A stretch of 64,000 bases of DNA, taken from Pyronema omphalodes (Eukaryota > Ascomycota > Pezizomycetes > Pezizales > Pyronemataceae). How positions within the stretch are numbered: the first letter of the stretch is position 1; each line of letters starts with the position of its first letter. Where the stretch lies: assembly GCA_024516155.1 (NCBI GenBank), contig JAJJXM010000001.1:1612001-1676000 (forward strand), in the 5' to 3' direction. Positions 22,901 through 37,789 of this stretch are shown one piece after another. The notes beneath the pieces are model-generated. The model was not told where the DNA came from, made no database searches, and worked only from the letters and a program-made list of their open reading frames with translations. The translations under genes and the position numbers were made by a program.

Positions 22901-25900
22901 GGAGCCTTTGATTGAACCATGGCATCTTGGATTCCATATGGCTAAGACCTCCCAGCCCGAGAAGCTGTCTATCGACCTTTACTCTCGCAAGATGTTGGAG
23001 GTTACTGTTACTTCCCAGACCATCGCTCTTATCACCAAGGCCGCTCAGTTCATGCGCCAGGATGAGGACATGTTAACTAAGCCTCGTGGATCCGAAGCAC
23101 CGTACAGAATCCATAACCAGACCGGATACCCGCTACATGTTTGGGCTGCATCAGAGGACTTATTGAATAACTCTTCTATGGCAATTAAGCTACAGGATGG
23201 AGAGACCGCACCATGGAGATTCGAGGAATGGGAGAAGATGCGTGAGAGCTTGGCTCCCGAGGGTGCTAGTGGCATCGTCGGTGTCAGACTTGAAGAGAGC
23301 GTCTTTGAGAGTATCAAGGAGATCTCAGTCAACAGAGAAGGCGAGCAGCTTTACACCTTGAGACCCATGAAGAGCGGCGTCCTTCACCGCTTGCTTTGCG
23401 AAGTTCGTCTTGGAACCGACAGTGTCAAACATATTACTTTCCGTTCTCCATTTGTTATCGAGAATAATACTCAGATTCCAGTGGAGATGGGAATTCTTGA
23501 CCCTGAAGGAAAGCACCTCGTCAAGGTTTATAAGATCGTCCCGGGTCAGAGCCAGCCAATGCCCGTCGAAGCAGCGTACCATCAGTCAGTAGTCATTCGC
23601 CCCGATTCTGGATTCGGCTATACTTGGTCTAGAGAGCGTTTGTTCTGGCGTGACCTGTTGAAGACTCCAACTAAGGGCATCACCTGCCAGGCCGATGTTG
23701 GACAAAATGCGCCACCATTCTACTTCCAAATGCACTCCAAGTTCCCCAAGAACAACGCCACAACCAACGCCTATCCTAACATGAAGATTCGGTTGTCAGC
23801 GCCTGTTGAGGTAGAGAACTTGCTGCCTTACGACTTCAAGTTCCGCATTTACGACAAGAACAGCAAGAAGGAATGGACCAACTTCCTCCGTAAGGGTGGA
23901 TTGAGCCCAGTACATGTAGTCGAGCTTTCCCACTTGCTTCTTATGAGCATTGAGATGCAGGACACTCCTTATGGCGAGAGCGAGTTCGCAATCATCAACT
24001 CCAACGACACTGAGTTCGATGCCGAAACTACACTTGTCACCAAGGATAACCAGGGATTAGAGCTTAAATTGAAGTTACACTATTACCAGATCCCTGATAG
24101 TGGTGGTGCCTTCCGTGTTTCAGTCTACAGTCCTTACATCATTCTCAACAAGACGGGATTGAACATGATGGTCAAATCTAAGTCGCTCTTGCAGTCGGCT
24201 AGGGTTGCTGCTGGTCAAGTTCAGACCGGATCTGCCACTACCCATAAGGCTCTACCGTACATGTTCTCTTACCCGAATGACGAGCGCCAAAACCGTGCCG
24301 TATTCAAGGTTGGAGACTCCAACTGGAGCAGACCTCAAAGTTTCGAGGCCGTTGGAAGCATCAGCGATGTTGTCTTGCCATCAACCACTAGACAGACTGA
24401 AGTCCACGTTGGAATCACAGTTGATGAAGGAGAAGGAAAGTACAAGATGACAAAGATTGTTACTTTGACTCCCCGATTCATCCTCAAGAGTAAACTTCAG
24501 GAGACAATTCATCTCAGAGAGCCAGGCACTGGATCTAACAACATCATGACTTTGGAACCCGGTGCTCTTCTTCCCTTGCACTTCCTTAGGTCGACGCAAA
24601 ATAAGCAGCTCACATTGCTTTTCCCTGGTATCAACAACAGATGGTCTGCTCCATTCAACATCTCCGATTTGGGTAGTGTCCATATCAAGATGCATAAGCA
24701 CGCCCAAAGGCAAACCTTGATCCGGGTGGAGATTCTTGCTGAGAAGTCGACCGTCTTCTTGCACCTTAACATGGAGACCAAACACTGGCCCTTCTCGATG
24801 CGGAACGAAAGTACCCTAGAGTTTACGTTCTGGCAGTCTGATCCGAACCAGGACGACATGGATGAGAACAAGTCGGATTTCAAGCCGGTGCCATACAAGC
24901 TCCCACCCAGAAGTATCATGCCGTATGCATGGGACTTCCCCGCTGCTAAAACTAAGGAACTTGTACTGTGCGTCAACGGCAAGACAAGACATATTCCTTT
25001 GACAGAGATTGGAAACTTGCTACCCATCAAGGTTGACAGTATGGATGCAAATGGACAACGTACACAGAAAATTATCGATGTCAATGTTGTCGCCAATGGA
25101 CCTACGCAGACCTTAGTTTTGTCCAATTACAAGCCATCAAAGAGTATCTACAAGGTCAAGTCAAGCCATACTCCCGCAAATGCATCCACCACCAGCGTAT
25201 CCACCACCGGTTTCGAAGTCAAAGATGTCGACAGTGGAATAAATCTCCAAGTCCAGCTGCGATTCGCCGGTATCGGTATTTCGTTGATCAACCGCCAAAT
25301 CAAGGAGATGGCCTACATCACCTTCCGTGATTTGGAGTTCAAATATGGATCGTCTTTAATGTACCAGACCTACAGTTTAATCATCAAGTGGATTCAAATC
25401 GATAATCAACTCTACGGTGGATTATTCCCCATCATCCTCTACCCCTCTGTGGTTCCCAAGACCGGAAAGGAGATGGATGTACACCCGTCTATTCATGCTT
25501 CGGCTACACTAGTAAACGATGACAGCTATGGTGTTACTTACATTAAGTACGCCACGTTTTTGATGCAGCAAATGACCATTGAAATTGACGAAGACTTTAT
25601 CTATGCCCTATTGGACTTTTCTAAGATACCTGGACTGGGGTCAGATGATCGTGATGAGGGCCGGTTATGCGATGACTCTGTCGATATTCCGGAGCCCAAG
25701 AACGTCGATAATGGTCAAGATATCTACTTTGAACTTCTCAACATTCAGCCTGCTCAAATTGATCTGTCTTTCTTGAGAACCGATGTCGTCAACGCCGAAG
25801 ACAAAACTTCCTCCAATAACCCGTTGATGTTCTTATTGAACATTTTGACTATGGCCATTGGAAACATCAATGATGCACCAATCAAGCTCAACGCACTGAT

Positions 25901-27046
25901 GTTGGAGAATGCACGCGTCACTGTTCCTGTCTTACTTCAACGCCTTCAATCTCATTACACTCAGGAAGTGTTGTACCAGGTCCACAAGATTCTTGGATCG
26001 GCGGATTTCTTGGGTAATCCAGTTGGTTTATTCAACAACATCAGTTCTGGTGTTGTAGACATATTCTATGAACCATACCAGGGATTTATCATGACCGATC
26101 GCCCCCAGGAGTTGGGAATTGGAATTGCTAAAGGAGCTACCATGTTTGTTAAGAAGTCCGTTTTCGGTGTTTCTGACAGTTTGTCGAAATTCACTGGAAG
26201 TATTTCCAAGGGTATGCTCGCTTTCCTTCTAATAATAATACGATCATGGATTAATTAATTTGTTTTAGGACTCGCTGCGGCTACCCTTGATAAACAGTTT
26301 CAAGACCGTCGTCGCATGTCACGCTCCCGCAACCGACCTAAGCATGCACTTTATGGTGTCACCGCTGGAGCGAACTCGTTCGTGAGCAGCTTAGCAAGTG
26401 GTGTTGGCGGATTAGCCCGGAAGCCTCTTGAGGGTGCAGAACGTGAGGGTGCCTTAGGATTTTTCAAGGGTCTAGGAAAGGGTGTTGTTGGTGTTGTTAC
26501 CAAACCTGCTATTGGAGTATTCGACTTGGCTTCAAACGTCACCGAGGGTATCCGTAACACTACTACTGTCTTCGATAATGACGGACTTGACAGAGTACGT
26601 CTTACGAGATATGTCGGTCAGGATGGCGTGGTTAGACCTTATTCGCAGAGAGAGGCGCTGGGACAGTTTTGGTTGAAGCAGTTGGATAATGGAAAGTATT
26701 TCAATGAGGAGTATATTGCGCACTTGGAGTTGCCGGAGCAGGATGTAGTGGTTATTTTGACTTACACGTAAGTTCTAGCCCTACCCCTTCAACCAAGGAC
26801 AAATATCTAACTGTTATTTACAGGAGAATTATGCTCATCCAGAGTAAGAAGTTGCACTGTGAGTGGGATGTCCCGCTCAAGGAGTTGCAGACTATTAGCA
26901 TGGAGAGAACGGGTATTGTTTTGGTGCTTAGGGGAAATCGTCAAGGACCTTTTATCCCGATTAAGGATGAGAGCTCAAGGAAGTTTTTGTTTAAGAAGAT
27001 TGGATTAGCTGTGAACACTTTTAACAGCACGGCGGCGGTGTCGTAA
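16947..27046 (+). CDS. VPS13: VPS13 bulk lipid-transfer protein
   Basis: A bridge-like protein that moves phospholipids between organelles at contact sites (ER, endosome, mitochondrion, prospore membrane). Eleven exons: 16947-16961, 17019-17050, 17104-17151, 17203-17242, 17297-17361, 17416-19450, 19500-21245, 21294-22790, 22839-26211, 26269-26767 and 26824-27046, summing to 3190 aa, the usual size. The N terminus MLEGL followed by RFLGMY and the LNVGIWSGDVRLKNLELKKEAL block is the chorein domain. Extended chorein repeats follow, then the VAB/SHR-BD region from about residue 1910 (PYRIHNQTGYPLHVWAA), and the Vps13_C/ATG2-C-like amphipathic region near 2930-3030. A PH-like tail ends the protein. 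Five tiny 5' exons of 15-65 bp were placed by frame and family match; their junctions are the least certain part. No stop or frameshift interrupts the reading. Confidence 0.95.
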
Positions 27047-27916
27047 GCTATACAATTGATGATGATGATGTTGGTTTCTTGGTTTATTGGTTTTGTTGGT
27101 GTTTTATTAATGTTTTTCTGTTTATGATATGGCGAAGTGTTTGTTGGAATTTATACCCAGTGCATTCTGATTAAAAGTCTCCTAAGTGTGTTTGTTTCTT
27201 CGCTTGTTTTTGTGACGCTGCACTTCGCATGTCGTGGATTGGGGTTCGGCAGTCGCCTCACACCGGAACCTCCGGTTCGGCCTAGCTCGTTTAGCCGCAC
27301 CTGCCATCCGCACAGCACACCCCGGCACAGGCCGATTTTAGGCTTGTTTTACTAAACTTTAGCTCGATGGCCTGCATCCCGCGAACTTTCCCTAAGAACT
27401 CTTGTTGACCAAGACCCAGCAAGCCTAAGCCTCCACCACCGACATCAGCGCCAGTTGAGACTCGACGTCAACATCGCGAATATTGAAGGCCGGACATCCA
27501 CGTTTCGAGATAACCGCTCAATCGACAAGTCGCCAGCACGCCAATCATAGCTGCGATTTCTCCTGACCACTCGACATCGAAACACCCAGGATCAGCTGCA
27601 CCTACCTTCCTTTATCGAATGGAGTAACCTCCAAAACACGAATATACCCCTGAGATCAAGTTTCGAGATCAACGAACAACGAACAGCGAACAGCGAACAC
27701 CGACAATTTATACATTCTTTCAGCTTTACGAATATACACAACATGAATACTTACGGTGTACACCCAAGAACAACTGTACGTACTATGCGAGCGCCACTCC
27801 CACATGTGCAGTTGTACTGCGAACTTCCTAGTCGCACAGATAGATCTATCCATACTTCCTTTTTCCTGGCCGCCGCACGTTTGCTTCCTCAAGACATCAA
27901 CTGACGACAGGACTAG
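27047..27916. other. intergenic region VPS13 to Uds1 gene
   Basis: About 870 bp: VPS13 3' region, then a GC-richer stretch near 27230-27350 and a CA/AC-rich leader typical of fungal promoters. An ATG at 27743 followed by a GTACGT donor at 27776 could be a small upstream exon of the next gene. Confidence 0.5.
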
Positions 27917-30339
27917 ATGGGATCGATAACGCCCGCCTCCCCGCCTCCCTCGAAGCCCGGCTCAAAACGAACCTCCGAGAATGACTCCATGTCTCTGCAT
28001 CTCCTAGTGGAGCAAGCTATCTACGACAGCGCAGACTGTGAAGTTCTAAGTTTCGAGGAGGTGGAAAGTCTCAAGAAAGAACAGGCTACCTTGACGATAA
28101 AGATCGACACCATGAAACAGAAGCTATCAATGGAGTCGAAGGTTCGAGATGCAGCGCTGTCGCTTTCTAGACTTTCGAGTAAGAGAGGAAGGAAAACTCC
28201 GACGTCGCCTGTAGCGCAGGAGGGGGAAAAAAAGACTGATGACGAATACGCGGCTAGTTGCAAAAAGTGTGACGAACTTGCCAGTGAATTACAGAAGTTG
28301 GAGGCAAGGGGAATGGTCATCCAGCGGTGTCTACTTCAGCACTCTGTCGGAATTCTTGTGTCGGCGCATAAAGCGAGTAAAAGCTCGTCGACAAACGGAG
28401 GATTTGGATTTGCGGAGGATCCTCAGGCTTTTGATGATCGCAGCTTTTATAGAACTGCGGATAAGTTGGATGGGTTTGGGGATCTTCGCGCAAGTGTTAG
28501 CAGCGCTTCTGGAAAGAAAATGATGCAGGACTCACTGATTGCGGCAAAGTTGGAGGAGGTTAATGAGCAGATCTCTACACTACTAAGGGAATCTGGTAAC
28601 GACGAAATTCCTGAAGCTGATGGAAGAAGTTTGGATGATCAGCTTTCTTTCCTCGAAAATAACATTCAGTTTTTGAGACAATTTCCACCAACCGCTCAAG
28701 GAGACGCCGGAGATAATAGTGCCGCGGCACACGAGTTGGAACGAATCGATGGAATTCTTTCGTCTGTATGGGATATGATTGCATCTCATGAAGAAGAAGT
28801 GAAGGAGATCAAGATGATGCAGCCTGACAATGACGACTACCCGGAAAGCGACTTTGAAGATCTCCCCGCCTATTCAGTTTCTGCTTTCGCATCCAAGGTC
28901 CAAAAGATGTTGACCAAAATGGCCACCCTCCGCTCTGAGCGCGATCGTCTTCGTGAGAGTTCAACACAGCAAGATCAAAACGTGGAAGAAGACATGAAGA
29001 TTATGCAAGAAGAACTAAAAGGAATGGAATCACAAGTGGCGCACTTTTCCGAGCTTCTTGAGCAAAGGGAAACCGATCTCAACACCGCCAACGCTTTGGT
29101 CCAAACCCTTTCCGAAGAATTGAAACAAAAGACCGAAGAACTAAAAGCGGCCATGAACCAACTCGAAACCGAGCGATCTCGTGCCGCTGCAGCCGGTGTA
29201 GCAGTTGCCGGGGCCGCCGCCGTTGCAGCAACCTCCGATTCCACAGCCGCCCTAGAGAAAGAAATCGCCGCTCTTGACCAACGTCTATCAGACCGGGAAC
29301 GCTCTCTATCTGAGCTTCATAACAAATACGCCGATATGAAACAAGACAGAGACATGGCTAGGGAGCAGTTATTAGCTTCCGAAGCAGCAAATAAGGCAAA
29401 ATTCGCAAACCTTACGGCGGAAATCATTGACCTACAAGAAGCAAGGAAAGCAGCGGAAGACGCAAATGGTCATGCTATTCAACATGCCAAGAACGCTCAG
29501 CAGCAACTTTCGGCGAAGGATTTTGAGATCCAAAAATTGGATAAGGAGGTTCATGAGCTCTCTGGAAAACTCGCGGAATTGTCCATGGAGCTAGTTATGG
29601 CCAAGGCGGAATTGGACTCCTCATATGGAAGCAAGTCTGAAAGAGCTGCGGCTACGGCTGAGGCGAAAGCAGCGGCCGTTGCTTTGGAAAGAGCAAAGAG
29701 AGCACCTAATGCGATGAACCCCGGTTTGAAGGGTCAGTTGGAGGATATGGAGAGGCACAACATTGAGTTGATCAACGAGATTGTTATGCTTAAAAACGAG
29801 CGGGCTGAAGGCGCAAACAATGAACACTTCCAGCAGCGTGCTAAATTGCTACAGAAGGAGCTTGATGATATGATGAGAGAGCATGAGATCTTGATCCGCC
29901 AAAATATCGAGGCTGAAAAGACGCAAGGAAAGCTAGAAAAGACTGTTGATATGTTGAAGGAGAAATTGGAGGCTATGGAAACTGCTTTGGCGGAGGAGAA
30001 GATTAAATACCTTGGAGCTACCCCAACTCAGAATAGAAATGGATCCTTCGGAGATGTCAGATCTCCTGGATTTAGAACTGTGGATGCTACTAGTATCCAG
30101 GTCCTTAGAGCGGAGTTCAAGAAAATGATGAAGGATATGAGGGCGGACCAGTACAAGATTTTGAAGGTATGTTGTTCATGGTTTTGGATATGGTGGTGTA
30201 CAATGTGCAATGTGCTAATTTTGATAAATAGGCTTCGGAAGAGGAACGTCGTAGACTCGAGAACATGGTCCGCGTCCTGAGGAAAGAACAACTTAAGCGG
30301 ATGCCTGGTGCACCACCTGCTATTCCTTCAAAACCTTAA
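27917..30339 (+). CDS. Uds1-domain septation coiled-coil protein
   Basis: Member of the fungal up-regulated-during-septation (Uds1) family, thought to act in septum formation and cell-wall organisation. Two exons, 27917-30166 and 30232-30339, separated by a 65-bp intron with a TGCTAAT branch region; 785 aa. The Uds1 domain spans roughly residues 25-140 and includes SLHLLVEQAIYDSADCEVLS and LSMESKVRDAALSLSRLSS. The rest is mostly long coiled coil (about 310-740) with heptad-like Glu/Lys/Leu content, broken by an Ala/Val-rich segment (AAAAGVAVAGAAAVAA) near residues 420-436. No membrane span is seen. An upstream exon starting at 27743 and spliced at 27776/27916 would add 11 residues (MNTYGVHPRTT). 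Uds1 homologues often have longer N termini, so the start is not settled. Confidence 0.85.
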
Positions 30340-33300
30340 TCTTTATTTAACCCTTAATAGCCTACTGTCGATGTCCGTATTCTTCTAGATGATTGTTATT
30401 TTTTCTTTTCTAAATTCTGATAATCTTGTTTATTTTTTTTCCCTGTAAAATTAGCCCCGTTAGCTTTTTTGTTCTGCTTTGTATTTTCTCTTTTTTTTTA
30501 TCTTTTTGCTTATTAAAGGAGTTTAAGGAATATTTTTGTTTTTTTTTACTGCCTTTTTTCTTTATGCGTTAGGATATAGCTACTGTCTATTGTTTTTTGT
30601 TGTGCTTTTTTTTTTTGAGATTGCTTGGTAGCCCGTAGCTCGTGGCCCGCGAAGTCCGTGGACAGTGACGGTGACGGTGAACGGCGGGGTTATCTGGCTA
30701 TGAGGGAATAGGAACTAGGAACTAGGAACCATATAAAAATGATTGGGATGTGGAAAGATACGAGGGTCAATATTTATATACTTAGGAAACTTGTGCGTTG
30801 GATCATGTAAATTAAGGTTTAGTTAGAGCTTTTCGTTTTTTTTTTTTTTTTTTACTTTTGTCTTAGTTGTAGTAGTAGTAGTAGTGTTGAAATTTATAAA
30901 TGGAGGGTTTTGAAAGAAAGAAAGAAAGTATGTGTGGTTGCGTATATTTTTTTCCCAAGTGATTTATCTTTCAGGATGCGGATGACGAGGTGATGGAAGT
31001 GAAGGGGAGTTTGTGGTGAGTCGATAATATGTACGCAATTGGATGCATTCTGAAGAAGTACAACTGTACGAAATAATCTTCCTGCCTGTCTGCATCCTAT
31101 TTTCCCTCCCTATAGCCTCGAGGGCATCAACTGTAGCTTTCCGCACCCCCTGTATGCCGTAAATAACAATAAGATATACCTCCGGGATATATATAGCCCC
31201 TCAGGTCTACTCGTGTATAAATAACATTGTGTCTATTTTTCATAGACTATATGTACACATTGATTGATCGACGTACTGGAGAAATCATGAATGCAATGAA
31301 ATATACAGCTTTACTCTGCTGATGTCCTCCGAATCACTGGTAAAGTCTTTGAAAGACGGTAATTGGTACTATTTGATAGTTGATTTGAATATATACTCGT
31401 CATCGGTGGATACGGATTGGACTAGTAAGAACATTTATTTAAAATGGGATGGAGCTATCGGATTATTTGTGTGAACTTTGAATAGTTGTAGGAAAGAGCA
31501 GTAGGATGATGTTGGGGGGTAGGAAGGATATATATATATGTAGGGAGAGAAGAAAAGGGGAAGGGAAAATTGAAGGTGGTGATAGTTAGTAGTATAGGAT
31601 AGGAAAGGCGATCATAAGAGAAGAAATGTTTGCAAGATTCGTTATTTCAACTGGACCTGATGTCTGTAAGAATCACTCGGAGTACGAAAACTGACATGGT
31701 GGAAATATTGATTCCTCCCTTCAGAAAATTCTTTAATAGACTAACTATGTAGTTCTTCGGTTCATTATTTATCAATAAAAAATCCCTAACAGCTTGATTG
31801 ATTCATAAATTATCCTATGGCTATCTTACTTCCCATGATGACCACCACGATGACACCGGAATTTCCTGTACCTGGTTAAGATAACGTATATATCCTTCAA
31901 TACTTCAGCAAAAGGAATAAACATAGCAGATCCTATAAACTGTAAAACGGACACTAAAAACAGGGAACTGGAAACTAGAAGACTACAAAATCCGTTCTGC
32001 AATATAAACACTGCCCAACAAATCTCTCGCCTTTGACTTCTGAATACACTATATATTATATTATATCAACAACTGAGAGCATCATACACGCAATCAGTCT
32101 ACCCGCACACGTAGTCTAGATGATTGGTACTGGTTCACCATTTAACCGCTTAAACTTTAGTTATGTTTTGATATATATTTGTATCACTCCTTGACGTTAT
32201 ATACACAGCTGGAACGACATACGGTGAAAGACACTTTCCGGAAATGTAACTATGTTTTGGATTACGTATAGCCGCCCAATTTAGTTTAAGCAAATCTTTC
32301 CGAAGCTGCAGTTTTGGAACGAAGTTGCAGTATTAACTCCCCACATTCGAGTTCAGAGTTCCTTCTTCAAAAGACAATATCAACTTCACCCCTATATTCA
32401 TGCTTTTCAGCTTCTGCAATGGTCCACAAATCCATGCTACTTCTCTCCTTATAAAACCCAAAATCCCATACAACCCGAAAGAATTACGATCACCAAAACT
32501 TGTTAACAATAGCGTTCAAGAAACGACACGAAGAAACTGTAAACCTACTATGAGAGAAAACTTAAACCGGTCTAGCTTTAGTTTCGAACGATAGCGACAG
32601 TTGGGTTGAAAAGGTCATGGATCGATCACATGGCTTTTGGTTTCGATATTGAGGCCATTCTGGGAGAGGAGGATACATAGTCATAGCGTACAGGTATGTC
32701 GCAGAAGGTATTAATCCATCGTTGAGAGTGTGGTTTGGAAGAATGATGGAGACGTAAATTTGTAAGACGAAGATGAAAATGGTTAGATAAACCTATTGTA
32801 TATGGGCTTTGGAAGATTTGAAGGACGAAGAATATATTATAGAACTCATCTTGGATTGGTTTAGAGACTGAAGTCGATCCTAAGGAAGTACTTTGATACT
32901 AGTATCTCGAAGGAGACATGAAGCCTCTGTATGATTGGTGCAATAGAGATAGGTTATCAGTAGAAACCCTGGCACCGAGGGTGGTGAGGCGCAGTTGCCA
33001 TTTGACAGTATAATACGTAGCTGAGCCGAGTCTTCGGCTTACCGCCATGAATTCCGATCGCAGCTATGATGAAGATACGCAATTCTTTTCTTTTAGGCCG
33101 CTGTGGCGATGGTTTTGGTTCATGATTTCTTTTTCCGCTTCATTGTGCTTTTGGTCGAATTTGCGATGATGCGTGATTTTTGGTGATTGGCTGTTTCGTT
33201 TGTGTTTTGCTCCGTGGATGTGGTAGTTTTAATCGGTGAATTTTGTAGTCCACTTGATTTCTTTTATTTCTATGGTTATTGTGGAAGATTTTGTGATTTA

Positions 33301-34582
33301 TTTTTACTTGTTCATTACCCTAATCGTCGACTTGTGTATTTATTTCTTGGTCTCAATTTATTCGGTGTTTGTCTACTTTTGAATTGATCGCTTTCTTGTA
33401 CGAAAATAGTAATTCATTTGGTAGTTATTTAATTGTTCTTTACTATCAAACTAATTTTTTCTTCATGTATTTCATAGCTTGATCCGCCGAGTCAACAACT
33501 TAGACTGGCCTCTAAAGTAGAGTACACTGCCGGCTATGGGAAGTCGCTCTAGTTTCTTCATCTATGAATAACTTGTTCTATCGGTAGAATACATGGATAT
33601 CTGAGTGGCTACCGGAGTGGAGTAATCGATCGCGTGCGGGATGTTCTAGAAATTAAAGTTGTCTTGATGTTTCGATGGAGACTAGCAGTACATAGTGGCT
33701 GGTTACAGTACCATACAACATGCATCGGTGGCTAGTTAGTATCAGCCACGACTCGCGACTATGGCCGGTGAACTTACTTGCCACTCAGCCCCTGATGTTC
33801 ATCGTGGCTCATGCGCACATGCCACGGTGCAACTCGTGGCCCTGAAATGTGTTCCCTGCTTTGCCATCCATGATGACATCGCCGAATGTATGTATTTTGA
33901 AGTTTCTTGTCTGGGTATTTGACATATTTCTCGTTGATCACTGGGTGGTTTCTGATTTTAACTCTCAGTCTGGTGATTGATCACTTTGCCTTGGGATATA
34001 TCCACCACTCCGCCTTGATATTGATCTTTCCGCTTGGTGATAGATATCATCAGGATAACATTTATAAACTTTTTTAAAAAAATATTCATCTACACTCTCC
34101 ACTGTCAATTATCACCGCCTGCCGCATCCTGTATCGTTGAGCTGTCAACACCGCCGCCGGCAGAGATCTACTTTTAATCCGCTGCTTGCCCGACCCACTT
34201 TTCCGCCTTTCCCCCCAACGCCTAATTCACGCCCAAGAAACCCCCACCCCAGCATTTCTGCAGTCTGGCCTTTTCTCCGCCACCGCTCGTTCAGTATTTG
34301 CGGTTCCCTATCTTCCTGTCTAGTACATAGCGTTGGCTCTGCTGTTGCCTCCAACACAATCATCGTTCAATTCAGCCTCTCCTCCCGAGTAAACGCAACG
34401 TAACGTTAAACCAAGATAAACGGCCAGCTAACACCCAACCCAACCTCCCACTACGCATCCACCACCGAACACAGACCATCATCCACCAAGGACGCCGCCT
34501 TCTACCGGACCTGCAAATCGCACATAAGAAACAATAACCTCAACGCCTAAATCCTAAACACCTCACATCGAAACGAAACAAA
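30340..34582. other. 4.2-kb intergenic region
   Basis: No gene recognised. The first 700 bp are T-rich 3' flank with several T runs (T18 at 30836-30853) followed by short AGT and GAAA microsatellites. The remainder is AT-rich with open frames of at most 88 codons that resemble nothing known. A small hairpin with the stem AGCCGA/TCGGCT lies near 33022-33038. The last 450 bp are C-rich leader/promoter sequence for the cornichon gene. Confidence 0.6.
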
Positions 34583-35227
34583 ATGTCGGGCGAAGCGTGG
34601 CTATACCTTTTGGCTGTGTTGATCAACGCGGTCAACCTGTTCCTGCAGGTCTTTTTCACCATTATGTTCGTCCATCCCATCTTGCATCTGACAGCACATC
34701 GCACCACTGTTCTGGGGAGAGAAAAGAATCATGAGCTGACTCGGGGTCATCAAACAGGTACTCTGATCTTGAATGCGACTACATCAACCCTATCGACCTT
34801 TGCAACCGCCTCAACTCTTACATCAAGCCCGAAGCCGCCGTCCACGCTTTCTTGACCGCTTTATTCCTCGTCAACGGTTACTGGATTGCTCTTATCTTGA
34901 ACTTGCCTCTCTTGGCCTTCAACGTTAAGAAGTGTGTATTCCTGCGGTGTTCTCTCCGGTGGACAATCATGCTGACTCTGGGGACAGGATCCTTAACAAC
35001 GCTCACCTCCTCGACGCAACTGAGATTTTCCGGACGCTCAACGGACACAAGAAGGTGCGTTTATTCCAACCCCACATGGCGTCATGCGGATCATTCGACC
35101 TTGAGAAACCCGCTAACATGACACGTGATTATAGGAATCCTTCATCAAGCTTGGTTTCCACCTTGTTATGTTCTTCTTCTACCTCTACAGCATGATTGTC
35201 GCTTTGATCCACGACGAGACCAACTAA
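34583..35227 (+). CDS. ERV14: cornichon family ER cargo receptor
   Basis: A COPII cargo receptor that selects transmembrane secretory proteins for export from the ER. Four exons, 34583-34665, 34758-34931, 34988-35054 and 35135-35227, give 138 aa, the same size as yeast Erv14. Family signatures are all present once spliced: the N-terminal hydrophobic helix after [29 protein letters not shown], the [17 protein letters not shown] membrane helix, [17 protein letters not shown], and the C-terminal [18 protein letters not shown] helix. Intron 1 (92 bp) uses a weak GTTCGT donor but a good CTGAC branch site; the resulting MYSDLECDY junction matches homologues. Introns 2 and 3 are 56 and 80 bp. Confidence 0.95.
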
Positions 35228-35950
35228 GTGCTTTTTTTATACCTTGGGTTCGACGATTTCCCTAAATGGCGGCGATCTTTGGGTGGTTGGAGTACGTTTG
35301 ATGTTACGCTAAAATGATGGACAATGGGTATATGAGGTTTTTCTATTCAAATGAGTTTAGAACGGTGATGGTGGGAAAAGGATAATGATTTGGTCAGGGG
35401 TGTTTTTTGCTTCCAGCTTCTGTTGATTTGGCTGTGTCTTCTATGGATGGCCAGTCGGTGTTATGGTTGGTTTCAGGTCAATCTTATGTCACTTTGGTGT
35501 AGTTAGTACGATGTTATGCGCATGGTTACGAAGGGTATGGAATGTTTTGTTTGTACTTGATACCATTTTTTTATTTTCTTTTTTCGCGGGGCCTCGAATC
35601 GGTTTTGGTTCTGGTTTATGATCTGTTTCTCTTGTGAATATTTTCACTAGCGGGTTTGTTTTTCTCTGCAAGTTGTTCTGGTTGGTGATTGTATGGGGGA
35701 GTTTGTTAGTTTATAGATTCCCCTTTAGCAATTTTATAATCGAAACAAAAGCTTTATAGAGAGGGAAAGGAGTGAGTGAGAGCAAGTGACCTCGGGATAT
35801 CGTCTTTCGGGAATCGGGAACGCGTCGGGAATGGCCCAATCATGCCCGCGTTCCCGTCTTGGCTGCAGCCCCACCAACATATCCGGACCGTTGCAGCTGA
35901 AAAGTTCTTTCCCTTCAGCTTCCTTCCCTACACCAAACAACTAGAATACA
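35228..35950. other. intergenic region ERV14 to LYS12
   Basis: ERV14 3' region and LYS12 promoter. T/G-rich first half, C-rich CT-box-like sequence just before the LYS12 start. No further gene seen. Confidence 0.6.
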
Positions 35951-37106
<1,156 letters not shown>

Positions 37107-37205
37107 ATGGTTTCGGGATGTAGGGGTAGGGGTGGTGGTAGGGAGAGGGAGAGGATGCCGGAGATGCCGGGGATGATATGGATCAAAAAAAAGTTTTTGG
37201 TTGAC

Positions 37206-37226
37206 GTATGTATGTATGTATGTATG
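37206..37226. repeat. (GTAT)5 microsatellite
   Basis: Five perfect GTAT units plus one base, in the LYS12 3' region. Confidence 0.9.
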
Positions 37227-37494
37227 ACGGGTGGAAAAGGATTGATAACATAACATAAATAATCATACCCTTTTTGTTATTGTTATTATTGCCTACACAA
37301 TCCCCGGTCTTGATGTTCGTTCTATGTGCAAGAAATCATACCCGGAATATGCCCTTAACAATGACAATGCCAATGACGACAACCCGAACCCGAACCCTAA
37401 CAATAATCAATCATGCCCTATCATCTATATATGAAATAATGACAACTAATGCTCATTCATATACATATCAAAACATTCAATTCAAAATGCTTGT

Positions 37495-37516
37495 AAAAAA
37501 AAAAAAAAAAAAAAAA
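37495..37516. repeat. A22 homopolymer
   Basis: Twenty-two consecutive A between two convergent genes. Not associated with a retroposed sequence that I can recognise. Confidence 0.9.
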
Positions 37517-37789
37517 TAACTTGTTGTGATATATCTATCTTATGACTTAATCTTATGTATCGTACAATGATGACCCTGGTTTTTTTTTCTTCTGTGTGGA
37601 TGAAGCTTCTTGCTTTTTGCTTCTTGCTTTTTATGTTCGAGTATAGATCTTCGTATAGATATAGATCTTCGTATTTCTTCCTGTCTTTTCGTATTTCTTC
37701 CTGTCCCTTCATATCTCTTTTCCCCATCTGACTGCCCAAGCATCCAAACATCCAAGTATTCAACCACCATAAACCCCAACTAAACGCCC

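Larger units (their letters stand above)
37107..37789. other. convergent 3' region LYS12/ATP12
   Basis: It holds both terminators. A GTAT tetranucleotide run (37206-37226) and an A22 run (37495-37516) lie here. No further gene seen. Confidence 0.65.

Noticed and set aside
37495..37516. Poly-A tail of a retroposed element
   Set aside because: No element body or target-site duplication can be seen next to the A run.
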